Counted from the first letter of the stretch, positions 1-10,015 are shown. The stretch is DNA of 64,000 bases from Rhizobium sp. FY34 (GCF_005222845.1 NZ_STFZ01000006.1:124001-188000); one strand, 5' to 3'. Numbers and translations: made by a program. The notes: generated by a model not told the origin, from the letters alone.

Positions 1-187
1 TTCCCGCCGGTACGGCGAAAAGTGCTGCTCTTTTTGCAATGTTTATTCGCTGTAGCGCACCGGCAGGGTCCCGATCTTCCGGCTGCATCACCAGGGAAGC
101 AGCAGGGCATGTCCTTTCGCGTCCGCATCCTGCGGGCCTTTGGGGGTATCCGGTGCTGTCGGGTCACACAGTTCCATGGAGAGCGCG

Positions 188-1051
188 ATGAATGCCATGA
201 CCGCAGACCGCAATATGATCAAGATTGCCATGTCGGCGCCCTATCTCGCCCGTGAAGAGGAACGAGATCTGGCCATCCGCTGGAAAGACGATCACGACCA
301 GGGCGCGCGCAACCAGATTGCACTTGCCCATATGCGTCTGGTCATTGCCATGGCGTCCAAGTTTCGCGGTTTCGGTCTGCCGATGAGTGATCTTGTACAG
401 GAGGGCTATGTAGGGCTGCTGGAGGCAGCGGCAAGGTTTGAGCCAGCGCGGGACGTACGATTTTCGACCTATGCCAGCTGGTGGATTCGTGCCTCAATGC
501 AGGATTATATCCTGCGCAATTGGTCGATCGTGCGCGGTGGCACCAGTTCGGCACAAAAGGCGCTCTTCTTCAATCTGCGCCGACTGCGCGCCAAGCTGGC
601 GCGCGGCGACAGTAACCTGACTGCCCGTGCCATCCATGAAGAGATTGCAACAGCCTTGGGCGTCAGCGTTTCGGATGTCCAGACCATGGATGCAAGGCTG
701 TCCGGCAATGATGCCTCGCTGCAGGCGCCGTCGATTGCCGGCGATACCGATAGTGTCGAGCGGCTCGATATGCTGGAAAGCGGGGAACCGCTGCCCGATG
801 AACAGGTGTCTGGCATGATTGACGGTGAGCGCCGGATGAAGTGGCTGAATGGCGCGCTGACAAAGCTCAATGATCGGGAAAAAAAGATCATTCGGGCCCG
901 TCGCCTGACGGATGAGGGCGCGACGCTGGAAGCGCTTGGTGCTGAACTGGGCATTTCCAAGGAACGTGTGCGCCAGATCGAAAGCCGTGCCATTGAGAAG
1001 TTGAAGTCGGCGCTTGTGACCATCAATCCGCAGATGGCGGCCGTGGGCTGA
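188..1051 (+). CDS. rpoH: RNA polymerase heat-shock sigma factor, RpoH2 type
   Basis: This 287-residue protein is a sigma-32 family factor that directs RNA polymerase to heat-shock or stress promoters. Region 2 spans roughly residues 45-115 and contains the DLVQEGYVGLLEA and FSTYASWWIRASMQ motifs. The RpoH box, QKALFFNLRRLR, lies at about 123-134. Region 4, with the helix-turn-helix ISKERVRQIESRA, is at the C-terminus. The wording of region 2 (GGTSSAQKAL instead of the RpoH1-like MGTTANQKRL) fits the second rhizobial paralogue, RpoH2. I chose the ATG at 188 because GGAGAG lies just upstream and the length matches the family; in-frame ATGs at 140 and 176 are possible. Paralogue assignment is from memory of the family and is less certain than the family call. 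Confidence 0.93.
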   Translation: MNAMTADRNMIKIAMSAPYLAREEERDLAIRWKDDHDQGARNQIALAHMRLVIAMASKFRGFGLPMSDLVQEGYVGLLEAAARFEPARDVRFSTYASWWIRASMQDYILRNWSIVRGGTSSAQKALFFNLRRLRAKLARGDSNLTARAIHEEIATALGVSVSDVQTMDARLSGNDASLQAPSIAGDTDSVERLDMLESGEPLPDEQVSGMIDGERRMKWLNGALTKLNDREKKIIRARRLTDEGATLEALGAELGISKERVRQIESRAIEKLKSALVTINPQMAAVG

Positions 1052-1075
1052 TCGGCCTGCCCGCCCCGGATTTTT

Positions 1076-2599
1076 CTATTCGGAAATAATCTTGACCCTC
1101 TGGCCGGCAGAGAGCGTGGCGCCCGCCGGCAAAGCGTTGATGAGCTTGAACAGGTCGAGTTTGCGATCCGTGCCCATCATGCGGGCGGCAAGCGTTGTCA
1201 TGTTGTCGACCGATCCGACAGTGACGACCCGCACGCGTAGCGGCTTCAACTGCGTAATTTCCTGCGGCGTCATGCGACGAAAACTGTTGCGCAGCGTATC
1301 AGCCGTGGATTGCAGCGATGTGCTGCCCTTCGGCACGGCCGTCAGGAAGCGGAAAATCTTCTTGCCGTCCCGCACCACTGTCACGTCGAAATCCCAGCGC
1401 TCGGCTGTGGCGCGGGCCGTGGCCGCAGACAAACCATTGACTGTGGTGTCGCGCACCGTTTCCGGCAAAAGGCCGGCGACCCATCCACTTGTCAGATAGT
1501 TCTTCAGGTCCTGGGCCTCATCGGCCTCGACGCCATCAAAGCGTATGGCGGTCTCGTCGGGGCCGGTGGCGAGGACCGCTTCTACCTTGTTGTCGATGCG
1601 AAAGCCCTCCGGCACATCGAAGCGGATCCCGAGCCCGGCATGAAGGAATGTATCGTTGCGCACATAGCCTTCATCCGGGCTGTCGCCGTAGAGAAGCCCG
1701 TCGATGCCGGTCAGATAGTAGTCGCGTCCCCGGTCTCCCACCGTGCCCTCCTGGCCAAAAGCGCGGGCATGCTGGCGGGCAAGCTCCACGCGCTGCGGCG
1801 CATTGGGATGGCTGGAGAGAAAGTCGAGGCTTTGGTCGGTTTCCGGGTCCACGGAAGAGTAGCGCGCATAGGCTGCCATCGAATCCAGGAACCGTGCCGC
1901 GGCATAGGGGTCGTAGCCGGCTTCTCCCAACATGCGTACGCCGATCACATCGGCCTGCAATTCCTGCTGACGCGAGAAGGCCGCCAGCCGCAACTTGCCG
2001 CGCGCCAACGCCTGCTTGCCGGCCAGATCGCTCGACAGGACTTCGGCCACGACGCGGCTGGCAATCACTTCGGCTTCTTCGCGCTTCTGGCGCTCTATGC
2101 CGTGATTGGCGGTCACATGCGCCATTTCATGGCTGAGCACGGCGGCCACTTCTGCCGCGTCGTTTGCCAGGGCGAGCAGTCCGCGCGTGACATAGAGATA
2201 GCCGCCGGGCAGCGCGAAGGCATTGATGGCTGGAGAATTCAAAATGGTGATGCGGTAGGACTGGTTGGGGTTTTCCGAAACCGCTGTCAGGGCACCGGTG
2301 ATGCGGGCCACCAGCCGTTCGGTTTTCGCATCATGATATTCGCCGCCATAGCTTGCAACGATGCGTGGGTGCTCGCGCGCACCCATCTGGGCGCGTGGAT
2401 CGTTCTTCTGCACCTCATCGACGATCTGCGGACTGGCGGAGGGTTTGACGTCTGCCTGATAGCTCTGGTCGAGAATAGTTTGGCAGCCCGAAAGGATGGT
2501 GGCGGCGGCCAGAAGCGTCAGCATGGCGCGCGCACCGCGACGGCCTTGCCATCCCCTGCGGGAGGCTCCCATCACGCGGTCCGTGCCGCTGGTATCCAT
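1076..2599 (-). CDS. M48-family metalloprotease lipoprotein (BepA-like)
   Basis: The protein is a predicted zinc metallopeptidase anchored to the envelope, likely in quality control of outer-membrane proteins as described for BepA/YfgC relatives. With the ATG at 2599 it has 507 residues. A basic N-terminus is followed by a hydrophobic stretch and lipobox (LSGC, Cys39). The zinc-binding motif HEMAH is at about 157-161 and the third ligand is probably the Glu in QELQAD near 213. The C-terminal 60 residues look like a LysM-type or BepA tail rather than tetratricopeptide repeats. The frame stays open to 2722, so upstream starts are possible; 2599 has AGGTGA upstream and leaves a normal signal peptide. 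The gene appears monocistronic. Confidence 0.88.
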   Translation of the reverse strand: MDTSGTDRVMGASRRGWQGRRGARAMLTLLAAATILSGCQTILDQSYQADVKPSASPQIVDEVQKNDPRAQMGAREHPRIVASYGGEYHDAKTERLVARITGALTAVSENPNQSYRITILNSPAINAFALPGGYLYVTRGLLALANDAAEVAAVLSHEMAHVTANHGIERQKREEAEVIASRVVAEVLSSDLAGKQALARGKLRLAAFSRQQELQADVIGVRMLGEAGYDPYAAARFLDSMAAYARYSSVDPETDQSLDFLSSHPNAPQRVELARQHARAFGQEGTVGDRGRDYYLTGIDGLLYGDSPDEGYVRNDTFLHAGLGIRFDVPEGFRIDNKVEAVLATGPDETAIRFDGVEADEAQDLKNYLTSGWVAGLLPETVRDTTVNGLSAATARATAERWDFDVTVVRDGKKIFRFLTAVPKGSTSLQSTADTLRNSFRRMTPQEITQLKPLRVRVVTVGSVDNMTTLAARMMGTDRKLDLFKLINALPAGATLSAGQRVKIISE

Positions 2600-2848
2600 A
2601 GTCGTCCGTTCACCTGGAACCGTCATTCTTTCAAGCCCGCCATCCGGCGCATCCCACGGCGTCTGCCCTTCCGCCGCTGTCCTGCGGATGGCCTGTCGCT
2701 CGCGTGTCGCTCCGTTCTTCATTTAAGTAGAACAGTGGCGCGCGCAAGCAATCATCCTTACCCATTTTGCATTGCGGCATCGCATCGCCCCACGTCCAAA
2801 ATGTGGCGGACTGGTTGACGCTTTATGAAGGGCGGTCAAATTTGCTGA

Positions 2849-3538
2849 TCACCCAGGCATGTTTTTGTGCGGAAATGGCATCTTGCCGGCCTCATCCAAA
2901 ACCCGGCCCTGATCGATAGACACGACATCATCGGCCAGCCGTTCCACTTCTGCGCGATCATGGGTGACGAGAAGGATCGTGTTGCCGCTTTCCCGATGAA
3001 GATCAAGCAGAAGTTCGGCCATCGCCTCGCGAAGATCAGCATCCAGCGCTGCAAAGGGCTCATCCAGCAGCAGCAGCGGGCGCTTGCGCACAAGGGCTCT
3101 GGCAAAGGCTGCTCTTTGTCTTTCGCCACCAGACAGGGTGCCCGGCATGCGCTTCTCAAAGCCTTGAAGCCCCACCCGTTTGAGAGCGACCGAGACCGCC
3201 TGTCTCTCATCCTTGGACAGGCGCAAACCGGGATGGATGCCGAGCCCGACATTGGTGAAAAGATCGAGATGTCCGAAGAGATTATTGTCCTGAAAGACGA
3301 GCGACAGCGGCCGCGCGCCTGGATGCTGACCTGTGACGTCGTTGCCCGCAATCAGGATGCGACCATGATCCGGCTGTTCGAAACCGGCGACCAGATTGAG
3401 CAGCGTCGATTTTCCCGAGCCGGACGGGCCGGTAATGGCGGTGATCCGGCCTTGCGCAAAGGTGCAATCAAAGGCAAAGCGTGCCTCGCCAAGGCCAAGC
3501 CTTACCTCTTCCAGTCGCACGGCCGTATTTTCGCTCAT
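2849..3538 (-). CDS. thiQ: Thiamine ABC transporter, ATP-binding protein ThiQ
   Basis: This is the ATPase of the thiamine/TPP importer ThiBPQ. The 229-residue protein has a Walker A motif (GPSGSGKST) at about 37-45, a Q-loop at VFQDNNLF, the ABC signature LSGGE at about 135-139, Walker B LLLLDEP at 155-161 and the switch His in LVTHD. The start at 3538 overlaps the thiP stop codon by four bases (ATGA), so translation is probably coupled and the longer in-frame start at 3586 is unlikely. It is the last gene of thiB-thiP-thiQ, which lies behind a TPP riboswitch, and that context separates it from generic sulfate or iron ATPases. Confidence 0.94.
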   Translation of the reverse strand: MSENTAVRLEEVRLGLGEARFAFDCTFAQGRITAITGPSGSGKSTLLNLVAGFEQPDHGRILIAGNDVTGQHPGARPLSLVFQDNNLFGHLDLFTNVGLGIHPGLRLSKDERQAVSVALKRVGLQGFEKRMPGTLSGGERQRAAFARALVRKRPLLLLDEPFAALDADLREAMAELLLDLHRESGNTILLVTHDRAEVERLADDVVSIDQGRVLDEAGKMPFPHKNMPG

Positions 3539-5151
3539 TTCGCTTCCCTGTGGCCAGCCGTCCCGATCGCCGTCAGGATCAGGCAAATGAGACCGAGGAT
3601 CAGTGCCAGCCCGTCGGCATCATTGGTACGGTAGCTGCCAAGCCGGCTATAGACCAGCCAGGGCAGAGTGACGAGATCCTGCGAGCCGAACAGGGCAACG
3701 GCACCAAGATCGCCAAGCGATAGCGCCATGGCAAAGGACAGCGCCATGGCAAGCGGCCGGCGCAGGATCGGCCAGTCGATCAGGCGAAGGCGCGCAAGAC
3801 CGCTGATGTTGAGGCTTGCCGCCAATCGGTCCGTGCGCCTCGCATGGGTCTCGAAAGCTGGCGCCAGCACGCGGATGACGAATGGCAGCGCCATCAGCAT
3901 GTTGATGGCCGCGACCAGTAAAGGTGCGGCACGGCTGACCTCGAAGACTGGTCGCACCAATAGAAACCAGCCGGTACCGAGCACCACTGGTGGCACGAGC
4001 AGCACCAGCGATGATTGCGCAGACAGAAGCCCGGACAAAAGGGTGAGCGCGCTTGGTGGATTGCGCAGGTCTGCGACGGCAGCCTTTGCGGCAATCATGC
4101 CGATAGAGACCAGTATGGCGGAGAGGCCGGCCATCAGGGCAATGCTGAGACTGGTGAGGGTTGCCTGATGAAAAGCGGGCAGGTGCACAAGCCGCCAGAG
4201 ATCTGCTTTCAGCCCGGCTGTGACAATTGCTGCGAGCGGTAGAGCAAGGAACAGGGTCGCCGTGACAATCACGGCCATATCCCAGAACCGGGCACCGGGA
4301 CCTCGGCCATCAAAACGTCGGCTGGCGCGGCCCTCACCGGCGCCTGTTATATCTGCCGGCGGCAGGCGGCTGATGGCATAGAGAATGCAGGCCGTCAGCC
4401 CCATCTGCAGCAGCGCAAGTGAGACGGCGCGCGCCGGATCGAAATCGAACCGCAGTGCCTGGTAGATGGCGACCTCCAGCGTTGTCGCGGCCGGCCCGCC
4501 ACCCAGCACCAGCACCAGCGTGAAACTGGTGGCACAGAGCATGAAGATCAGGCCGGCGGCACCCGGTAGGATGCGCGCCAGCGCCGGGGCCTCGATGAAG
4601 CGCAGCACGCAAAGCGGGCGCATGCCAAGGCTTGCCGAAAGGCGCCAATATTCCGCTGGCAGCCGTTCCAACCCGGCCAGCATCAGGCGGCATGCCAGCG
4701 GCAGGTTGAAGAAGACATGCGCCAGCAGGATGCCGGAAAGGCCATAAATGCTGATGGGCTGTTGCAGGCCAAGCGTCAGCAGCATCTGGTTCATCAGGCC
4801 CTGGCGGCCGAAAATGCCGATCAATCCCAGGGCGCCGATAAGAACCGGCAGGCCCATCGGCAGTGCCATCAGCCGCAGGATCCAGATCCGGCCGAAAAAC
4901 TGCGGGCGGCGGGCCAGCGCCAATGCGACGGGCACGGCCAGAGCCGTGGAAAAGAGCGTTGAGAGCACCGCCTGCAGCACCGTGAAGCGCAGCAGGCTGA
5001 GTGTGTAGCTGTCAAACACAGAAGACAGGCCCTGCGTGGCCGGCGCCGCCGACAGAAGGGCTACCGTTGGCAAGGCAACGAGCAGGGAAACGACGGCAAG
5101 GCTCACCATGCCTGCCGCTAGTCCGCGCCGTCTCTCGCCCCGCGTCAGCAT
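3535..5151 (-). CDS. thiP: Thiamine/thiamine pyrophosphate ABC transporter permease ThiP
   Basis: This is a two-domain inner-membrane permease of 538 residues, the usual size for ThiP, with about twelve hydrophobic segments arranged as two homologous binding-protein-dependent transport domains. Each half contains an EAA-like loop, such as the [11 protein letters not shown] and [11 protein letters not shown] segments. It starts six bases downstream of the thiB stop codon and ends in a four-base overlap with thiQ, so the three genes form a tight operon. It moves thiamine or TPP delivered by ThiB across the inner membrane, powered by ThiQ. Confidence 0.94.
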   Translation of the reverse strand: MLTRGERRRGLAAGMVSLAVVSLLVALPTVALLSAAPATQGLSSVFDSYTLSLLRFTVLQAVLSTLFSTALAVPVALALARRPQFFGRIWILRLMALPMGLPVLIGALGLIGIFGRQGLMNQMLLTLGLQQPISIYGLSGILLAHVFFNLPLACRLMLAGLERLPAEYWRLSASLGMRPLCVLRFIEAPALARILPGAAGLIFMLCATSFTLVLVLGGGPAATTLEVAIYQALRFDFDPARAVSLALLQMGLTACILYAISRLPPADITGAGEGRASRRFDGRGPGARFWDMAVIVTATLFLALPLAAIVTAGLKADLWRLVHLPAFHQATLTSLSIALMAGLSAILVSIGMIAAKAAVADLRNPPSALTLLSGLLSAQSSLVLLVPPVVLGTGWFLLVRPVFEVSRAAPLLVAAINMLMALPFVIRVLAPAFETHARRTDRLAASLNISGLARLRLIDWPILRRPLAMALSFAMALSLGDLGAVALFGSQDLVTLPWLVYSRLGSYRTNDADGLALILGLICLILTAIGTAGHREAK

Positions 5152-5157
5152 CGATTC

Positions 5158-6171
5158 TTAGTTCATGCTCATGGCCGAAAGCCATTCGCCGATCCAGGCC
5201 TGCCGGTTCTTCGCCACATCCTGCGGGCTCATCAGGAAGGTCTTGCCCGGCTGCACCAGTGTGGCGAAAGCTGCCGGCAGGGGCGCAGCTGTTGCTGCGG
5301 CGGGCATCATCCAGTTGGTGGTCGGAATGATCGACTGGAACTGCGGCGACAGCGTGAAGGCAAGGAACTGGCGCGCCAGATCCTTGTCCTTGGCCGATTT
5401 CAGCATGCCGGACACTTCGATCTGGATGTAATGGCCTTCCTCGAAGCGGGCGGCCTGATAGCGCTGCGTGTTCTCCTCGATCATGTGATAGGCTGGCGAG
5501 GTGACATAGGAAAACACCATCGGCACTTCGCCCTTGGTGAATAGGCCATAGGCTTCCGACCAGCCGGGCGTGACGGTGAGAATACGGGTCTTCAGCTTGG
5601 CCCAGGCTTCCGGCGCCTTGTCACCATAAACGGATTTGACCCACAGAAGCAGGCCAAGACCCGGTGTCGATGTGCGCGGATCCTGAATGGCGATCTTTTG
5701 CGCCGGATCGCCCTCCACCAGGTCCTTCAGGCTTTTCGGCGGGTTCTTGATCGTTTCGCTGTCATAGATCACGGCGAAATGGCCGTAATCATAGGGCAGG
5801 AAGATCTCCTCCTTGAAGCCGCCCGGAACCGTGACAGCGGATGTATCGATGCCAGCCGCTTCGAAAAGACCGGTATCCTTGGCTTCCTGCACGAGGTTCG
5901 TGTCGAGCCCGAGTGCAATATCGGCATCGGTAGAGACGCCCTCAAGCTTCAGGCGCGTCAGAAGCGCCACGCCATCGGCCACGCCGACGAAATTCAGCGT
6001 GCAGGCGCAGGTCTCTTCGAAAGCAGCCTTCACCTTGGGGCCGGGACCCCAATCGGCGATAAAGCTTTCATAGGTATAGACGGTCAGCACCTTCTTTTCC
6101 TGCGCAGTGGCTGGCGAAGTGCTGACGATGGCGGCCAGTGCCGCAATAGTAAGTGACAGGGTTTTACGCAT
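5158..6171 (-). CDS. thiB: Thiamine ABC transporter substrate-binding protein ThiB
   Basis: The 337-residue periplasmic binding protein begins with [17 protein letters not shown] and a signal peptidase I site near ATAQE. The mature part starts [10 protein letters not shown] and includes [18 protein letters not shown], as in ThiB/TbpA-type extracellular solute-binding proteins. The ATG at 6171 is preceded by GGAGGC at good spacing; a longer in-frame start at 6183 would place the ribosome-binding site inside the gene. It is the first gene of thiBPQ and is preceded by a TPP riboswitch, so uptake should fall when intracellular TPP is high. Confidence 0.94.
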   Translation of the reverse strand: MRKTLSLTIAALAAIVSTSPATAQEKKVLTVYTYESFIADWGPGPKVKAAFEETCACTLNFVGVADGVALLTRLKLEGVSTDADIALGLDTNLVQEAKDTGLFEAAGIDTSAVTVPGGFKEEIFLPYDYGHFAVIYDSETIKNPPKSLKDLVEGDPAQKIAIQDPRTSTPGLGLLLWVKSVYGDKAPEAWAKLKTRILTVTPGWSEAYGLFTKGEVPMVFSYVTSPAYHMIEENTQRYQAARFEEGHYIQIEVSGMLKSAKDKDLARQFLAFTLSPQFQSIIPTTNWMMPAAATAAPLPAAFATLVQPGKTFLMSPQDVAKNRQAWIGEWLSAMSMN

Positions 6172-6225
6172 CCGCGCCTCCATTTTTTATGTCAAAACGG
6201 GGAATAGGCGCTGGGTGCGAGCCGT

Positions 6226-6309
6226 CTAATCCCTCCGCCGGTGTTAACCGGATCAGGTTCCGCGGGTTGACGTTTCCGTCTCTCAGCCACCAGTGTGGCA
6301 CCCCGTTAG
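6226..6309 (-). promoter_or_regulatory. TPP riboswitch (THI element) controlling thiBPQ
   Basis: Read on the minus strand, the segment contains the conserved TPP-aptamer blocks in order: GGGGTGCC, GGCTGAGA, ACCCG, GGAACCTGATCCGGTTA, ACCGGCG and GGAGGGATTAG. The ends CTAA and TTAG can close helix P1. It lies about 55 nt upstream of the thiB start codon, whose GGAGG ribosome-binding site is downstream of the aptamer. I see no strong U-tract terminator between aptamer and gene, so translational control is the more likely mode. That mode is an inference. Confidence 0.95.
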
Positions 6310-6369
6310 AGCAGACGGAGATGTAATCGCCATCCGGGCCTTTGGCAAGCGCCCGCAGCTTCGTCGTTT

Positions 6370-6822
6370 TCAGTGATGCGTGTCGGGAAAAAGCTGCAAT
6401 TCGCGTGGCATGACGGCAATGCCACCGAGCCGGCTTGCCAACGCATAGTCGATGCACTGTTCGAGGACACGCGGCAGGACAGGTTTGGCCACCACGCCGA
6501 GTGCCCCCTGCGCCTTGCCAATCAGTTGCTCAGGATTGGCGGTCATAAAAATGACAGTGATGCCGAAGCGCGCCGCCAGCTCTCGACCGATTCTCGGACC
6601 GGTCGCGCCGTCAGACAGGTTGACATCAACGAGTGCGATGTCGGCGTGATGAGCAAGCTTCAGCGCATGATCGCGTCCGCCGGCAATGCCGCTGACGGTC
6701 AGTCCCATGTCTTCAATCGTATCTGCCATGTCGAGGGCGATGATGAACTCGTCCTCGACAATCAAGACCCGTTGATCCTTGGCTGTGCTTTCCAGCCGAC
6801 GACGCGACATGGGAGCCGACAT
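6370..6822 (-). CDS. Stand-alone response-regulator receiver protein
   Basis: This 150-residue protein consists essentially of one CheY-like receiver domain. The acidic pocket is Glu23/Asp24 (VEDE), the phospho-acceptor is Asp66 (LVDVNL), the conserved Thr is in FMTAN (about 94) and the Lys is Lys113 (VAKP). There is no output domain. The ATG at 6822 has AAGGAT upstream; a second ATG at 6810 is possible. No histidine kinase is adjacent, so the partner is unknown. Receivers of this kind are common in rhizobia, where they often act in phosphorelays or as stress and light-signalling partners. A specific pathway cannot be read from the sequence. Confidence 0.88.
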   Translation of the reverse strand: MSAPMSRRRLESTAKDQRVLIVEDEFIIALDMADTIEDMGLTVSGIAGGRDHALKLAHHADIALVDVNLSDGATGPRIGRELAARFGITVIFMTANPEQLIGKAQGALGVVAKPVLPRVLEQCIDYALASRLGGIAVMPRELQLFPDTHH

Positions 6823-6972
6823 GGGACAATCCTTTGCTTGACCGGTTTCCCGGTTCAGCAGACGCTAAAATTGTCCGGGCTGTCGATCGAACGTGCCATT
6901 TCGGGAATTGTTCCTGGATCTTTCGAGATAGGTATCGGGTTAACTCTTTGTTAAAGTTAACATTAGGTTGCG

Positions 6973-8796
6973 CTAGCCTTGCAGCTCCTCGCGCAGCATT
7001 TCCAGTTCAAGCCATTCCTCTTCCATCTGCACAAGCTTTTCACGCAGTTTTTCAAGCTCGCCGGCAATGCGGTTGAAGCTGGCCGGGTCCTTGGAAAACA
7101 GGTTGGCATCGGCCATTTTCGCTTCGCGCGCAGCCATCTCGGCCTGCAGTTTTTCCATTTCCTTGGGCAGGTTTTCCAGCGCAAACTTCTGCTTGAAGGA
7201 CAGCTTCACCTTGCCCTTCGGGGCATCACTTGTGCCCTTTGCGGGTGCCGAGGCCTCGGCCTTGGCCTTATCGGCCTTGCGTTTTTCATCCTGCGCGCCT
7301 TTGCGCTGCGCCATCATGTCGGTATAGCCGCCGGCATATTCGATCCAGCGTCCATCCGGCGCATCGGGATTGGCGGGCGCCAGCGTCGAGGTTACGGTGC
7401 GGTCGAGGAAGTCACGATCGTGGCTGACCAGAATGACGGTGCCGGTGTAGCCGGCGACGATTTCCTGCAAGAGATCCAGCGTCTCGATATCGAGATCGTT
7501 GGTCGGTTCATCGAGGATCAGCAGGTTGGAGGGCTTTGCCATGATGCGCGCCAGCATCAGGCGGGCACGTTCGCCACCCGACAGGTTCTTGATCGGCGTG
7601 CGCATCTGTTCCGGCTGGAACAGGAAATCCTTCATATAGCCCGCCACATGGCGCTGCTCGCCATTGACCAGCAGGCTTTCGCCGCGCCCATCCGTCAGGT
7701 AATGGGCCAGCGTATCTTCGGGGTTTAGGTCCTCGCGCTTCTGGTCAAGCGTTGCGATTTCCAGATTGGTACCAAGCTTGATTGTTCCGCTATCGGGCTG
7801 CAGCTGGCCCGTCAGCATTTTCAGAAGCGTCGTCTTGCCCGCGCCGTTCGGGCCGACAAGGCCGATGCAATCGCCGCGATGCACGCGAATGGAAAACGGC
7901 GTGACGATCTGGCGCTCGCCATACTGCTTGGTAATGCCTTCGGCCTCGATCACCAGCTTGCCGCTTTCGCGTCCCTCGGTGACATTGGCCTGGATCGTTC
8001 CCTGTGGTCCCTTATGGCCACGATAATCGGCGCGCAGGCTCTGCAGATTGCCCAGACGGCGCATGTTGCGCTTGCGCCGCGCGGTGACGCCATAGCGCAG
8101 CCAATGTTCCTCGCGCTCGATCTGCTTGCCAAGCTTGTGCTGCTCGAGTTCTTCCTCTTCCAGCACCTTGTCACGCCATTCCTCGAAATAGGCAAAGCCA
8201 CGGTCGAGACGGCGCGACAGGCCGCGATCAAGCCAGACGGTGGCCGTCGAGACCCTTTCGAGGAAACGCCGGTCATGGGAAATCAGCACGAGGGCGCTGC
8301 GGCTTTTCTGCAGCTCACCTTCCAGCCATTCGATGGTGGGAAGATCCAGATGGTTGGTCGGCTCATCAAGCATCAGGATGTCGGGTTCCGGCGCCATGAC
8401 GCGCGCAAGCGCTGCACGACGGGATTCACCGCCGGAAAGCTGGGCCGGATCTTCCTGGCCCGACAGACCCAGATGGTCCAGCAGATAGGCAACGCGGTAG
8501 GGATCGTCGCTCGGCCCAAGGCCGGCTTCCGCATAGGCCTGCACCGTGCTGTAGCCGGCAAAATCCGGTGCCTGTTCCAGATAGCGGATGGTTGAGGAGG
8601 GGTGCCGGAAGACCTCGCCCGACTGGGCCTCCACCATTCCGGCAGCGATCTTCATCAGCGTCGATTTGCCGGACCCGTTGCGCCCGACAAGGCAGATGCG
8701 ATCTCCGGGCTCCACCTGGAAATTGGTGCCATTGAGCAGCGGCGCGCCGCCAAAGCTCAGGTAAATGTTATCGAGCTTCAGGATGGGAGGTGCCAT
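6973..8796 (-). CDS. uup: ABC-F family ATPase, Uup-like
   Basis: This 607-residue soluble protein has two ABC ATPase domains and no membrane segments. The first Walker A is GRNGSGKST at about 38-46, with signature LSGGE. An interdomain linker rich in Glu, Lys and Arg (around 205-250) follows, then a second Walker A GPNGAGKTT near 315 and a second LSGGE. The C-terminal 90 residues are Lys/Glu-rich and predicted to form a coiled coil, as in Uup. Uup-type ABC-F proteins act on the ribosome or in DNA metabolism, not in transport. The gene begins seven bases after thiN and is probably cotranscribed with it. Confidence 0.9.
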   Translation of the reverse strand: MAPPILKLDNIYLSFGGAPLLNGTNFQVEPGDRICLVGRNGSGKSTLMKIAAGMVEAQSGEVFRHPSSTIRYLEQAPDFAGYSTVQAYAEAGLGPSDDPYRVAYLLDHLGLSGQEDPAQLSGGESRRAALARVMAPEPDILMLDEPTNHLDLPTIEWLEGELQKSRSALVLISHDRRFLERVSTATVWLDRGLSRRLDRGFAYFEEWRDKVLEEEELEQHKLGKQIEREEHWLRYGVTARRKRNMRRLGNLQSLRADYRGHKGPQGTIQANVTEGRESGKLVIEAEGITKQYGERQIVTPFSIRVHRGDCIGLVGPNGAGKTTLLKMLTGQLQPDSGTIKLGTNLEIATLDQKREDLNPEDTLAHYLTDGRGESLLVNGEQRHVAGYMKDFLFQPEQMRTPIKNLSGGERARLMLARIMAKPSNLLILDEPTNDLDIETLDLLQEIVAGYTGTVILVSHDRDFLDRTVTSTLAPANPDAPDGRWIEYAGGYTDMMAQRKGAQDEKRKADKAKAEASAPAKGTSDAPKGKVKLSFKQKFALENLPKEMEKLQAEMAAREAKMADANLFSKDPASFNRIAGELEKLREKLVQMEEEWLELEMLREELQG

Positions 8797-8803
8797 GTTG
8801 GGT

Positions 8804-9457
8804 TCAGGCTCCGGTCAGGTCATAGGGACGGGCAAGCAGAAGCGCGCGGCCGCTTTTCAGCGACACGGCGATGGGTCCTTCCGCGACATTGGATATGGTG
8901 CGCGAGGAGCCGAAGGTGAGGGCAAAATTGTGGACCGGATAGCGGGCATTGCGGATTGTCAGGCCGGACAATGCGGTAAAGCCAAGCACGGAAAACAGCG
9001 CGCCCTTCGGCAGGTCCAGTTCCAGCTCGCTGTCCTTGGCAAAGGGAAATGCCTCCTCCTCGCCAGAGGTCAGCATCACTTCAAACCCGTCTTCGACAAG
9101 GCCCAGACCGTGCAGCGTGTGCTGTAGAGCGTGATCTGAGCGTTCGCCGCCCAGCGCACCGACCAGGATCAACCGCTCGGCCCCCAGCGCAATGGCTTCG
9201 GCAATGGCAATTTCGCCATCGGTTGCGGCCTTGGCGGCGGGATAGGTCCGTCGCTTGACGTGCGGCCAGCGATTGGCAAGCGCCTGATCGGTTGAATCGA
9301 AATCGCCGACCCAGAGTTCGGGCGTCAGGCCGAGCGTGGCTGCATGGCGCATGCCACTATCGGCGGCAATCGCGCGCGTGCCTTCGACGAGCGCCGAAAG
9401 CCGATCCGTGCGCACCACATGGCCGCCGAGAAGAATGGTGAAAGTGGAAACAGTCAT
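8804..9457 (-). CDS. thiN: Thiamine pyrophosphokinase (thiamine diphosphokinase)
   Basis: The 217-residue enzyme transfers pyrophosphate from ATP to thiamine, making the cofactor TPP. Diagnostic motifs are ADSG at about 32-35, GDFDS at 51-55 and the ATDGEIA segment near 78-84, followed by GGERSDHALQ. The C-terminal half holds the beta-rich thiamine-binding domain. Together with the thiBPQ importer about 2.6 kb away it gives a salvage route from external thiamine to TPP. It lies immediately upstream of the Uup-like gene, with which it probably forms a two-gene transcript. Confidence 0.93.
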   Translation of the reverse strand: MTVSTFTILLGGHVVRTDRLSALVEGTRAIAADSGMRHAATLGLTPELWVGDFDSTDQALANRWPHVKRRTYPAAKAATDGEIAIAEAIALGAERLILVGALGGERSDHALQHTLHGLGLVEDGFEVMLTSGEEEAFPFAKDSELELDLPKGALFSVLGFTALSGLTIRNARYPVHNFALTFGSSRTISNVAEGPIAVSLKSGRALLLARPYDLTGA

Positions 9458-9579
9458 GCGCTGCCCTTAGCGCATCTTGCCCCAAATGCAAAAGGCCGAT
9501 CGCGCAACAGGTAGGCGAACATGCGAAGAAACGCGCCGGAGACAATCCGCCGCGCCATGGCGCGTCTGATGGAACAGAC

Positions 9580-9717
9580 CTAGCGCTTCTTGGGAGCCGA
9601 GGCTTCCGCGCCCTTCAACTGGGTAGTGAAGCTGGATGCCGGCGCTGTCGAAGGCTTTTCCTTGTCCTTCTTCGGTTTGCGGGCTTCGCGGTTCGAGCGG
9701 ACCTGACCTTTGGCCAT
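9580..9717 (-). CDS. Small conserved basic protein (45 aa)
   Basis: The protein is 45 residues long, begins MAKGQVRSNREARKPKK and is rich in Lys, Arg, Ser and Ala. It has no membrane segment or signal peptide. AGGAGG lies six bases before the ATG at 9717, a strong ribosome-binding site, which supports real translation from there and not from the longer frame that opens at 9813. Similar short basic proteins occur widely in Rhizobiales to my knowledge, but their function is unknown. A nucleic-acid-binding role is conceivable from the charge only. Confidence 0.72.
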   Translation of the reverse strand: MAKGQVRSNREARKPKKDKEKPSTAPASSFTTQLKGAEASAPKKR

Positions 9718-9925
9718 GGGATTTCCTCCTGGGATTCGGGCTCCGATGGGAGCCGCACAAGCGACGTGTTCTGGTGATGGCCAAGCGGTTTGATCGTGTG
9801 ACCGGTCCGGCATGGCGCATCGTTAATTATGTGTTTGAGCCTGTCACAACTGTTGGCGAACACAAGCCTTATCTTTGACCAATGTGGTTGAGGCATGGCC
9901 GGCGACTGACGCGCCTGTCGAGACA

Positions 9926-9952
9926 TTGACGTGCGCGGCAGAAAGGCTTATT
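9926..9952 (+). promoter_or_regulatory. Putative metA promoter
   Basis: TTGACG at 9926-9931 resembles a -35 box, and a TTATT-type -10 element lies about 17 bases downstream (9947-9954). Transcription would start about ten bases later, directly at the 5' edge of the SAM-II aptamer. The -10 match is weak, so the assignment rests mainly on spacing and position. Confidence 0.4.
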
Positions 9953-9961
9953 GAGGCGGTA

Positions 9962-10015
9962 CTTCGTGGTGATTTGGCCGGCCGGCTTGCAGCCACGTTA
10001 AACAAGTCGCTAAAG
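9962..10015 (+). promoter_or_regulatory. SAM-II riboswitch upstream of metA
   Basis: The segment carries the SAM-II pseudoknot pattern: a 5' strand CGTGG, then TGATTTGGCCGGC, then the GCTTGCAGCCACG strand that pairs back with CGTGG, and the 3' block GTTAAACAAGTCGCTAAAGGG. The GCTAAA end and the AT-rich loop are hallmarks of this class, which is typical of alphaproteobacteria and of genes for methionine or SAM synthesis. It lies about 85 nt before the metA start and is followed by an intrinsic terminator. Confidence 0.93.

Noticed and set aside
1310..2818. 502-codon frame antisense to the M48 protease gene
   Set aside because: Composition is typical of a reverse-complement shadow in GC-rich DNA; the minus-strand gene has a lipobox and zinc motif.
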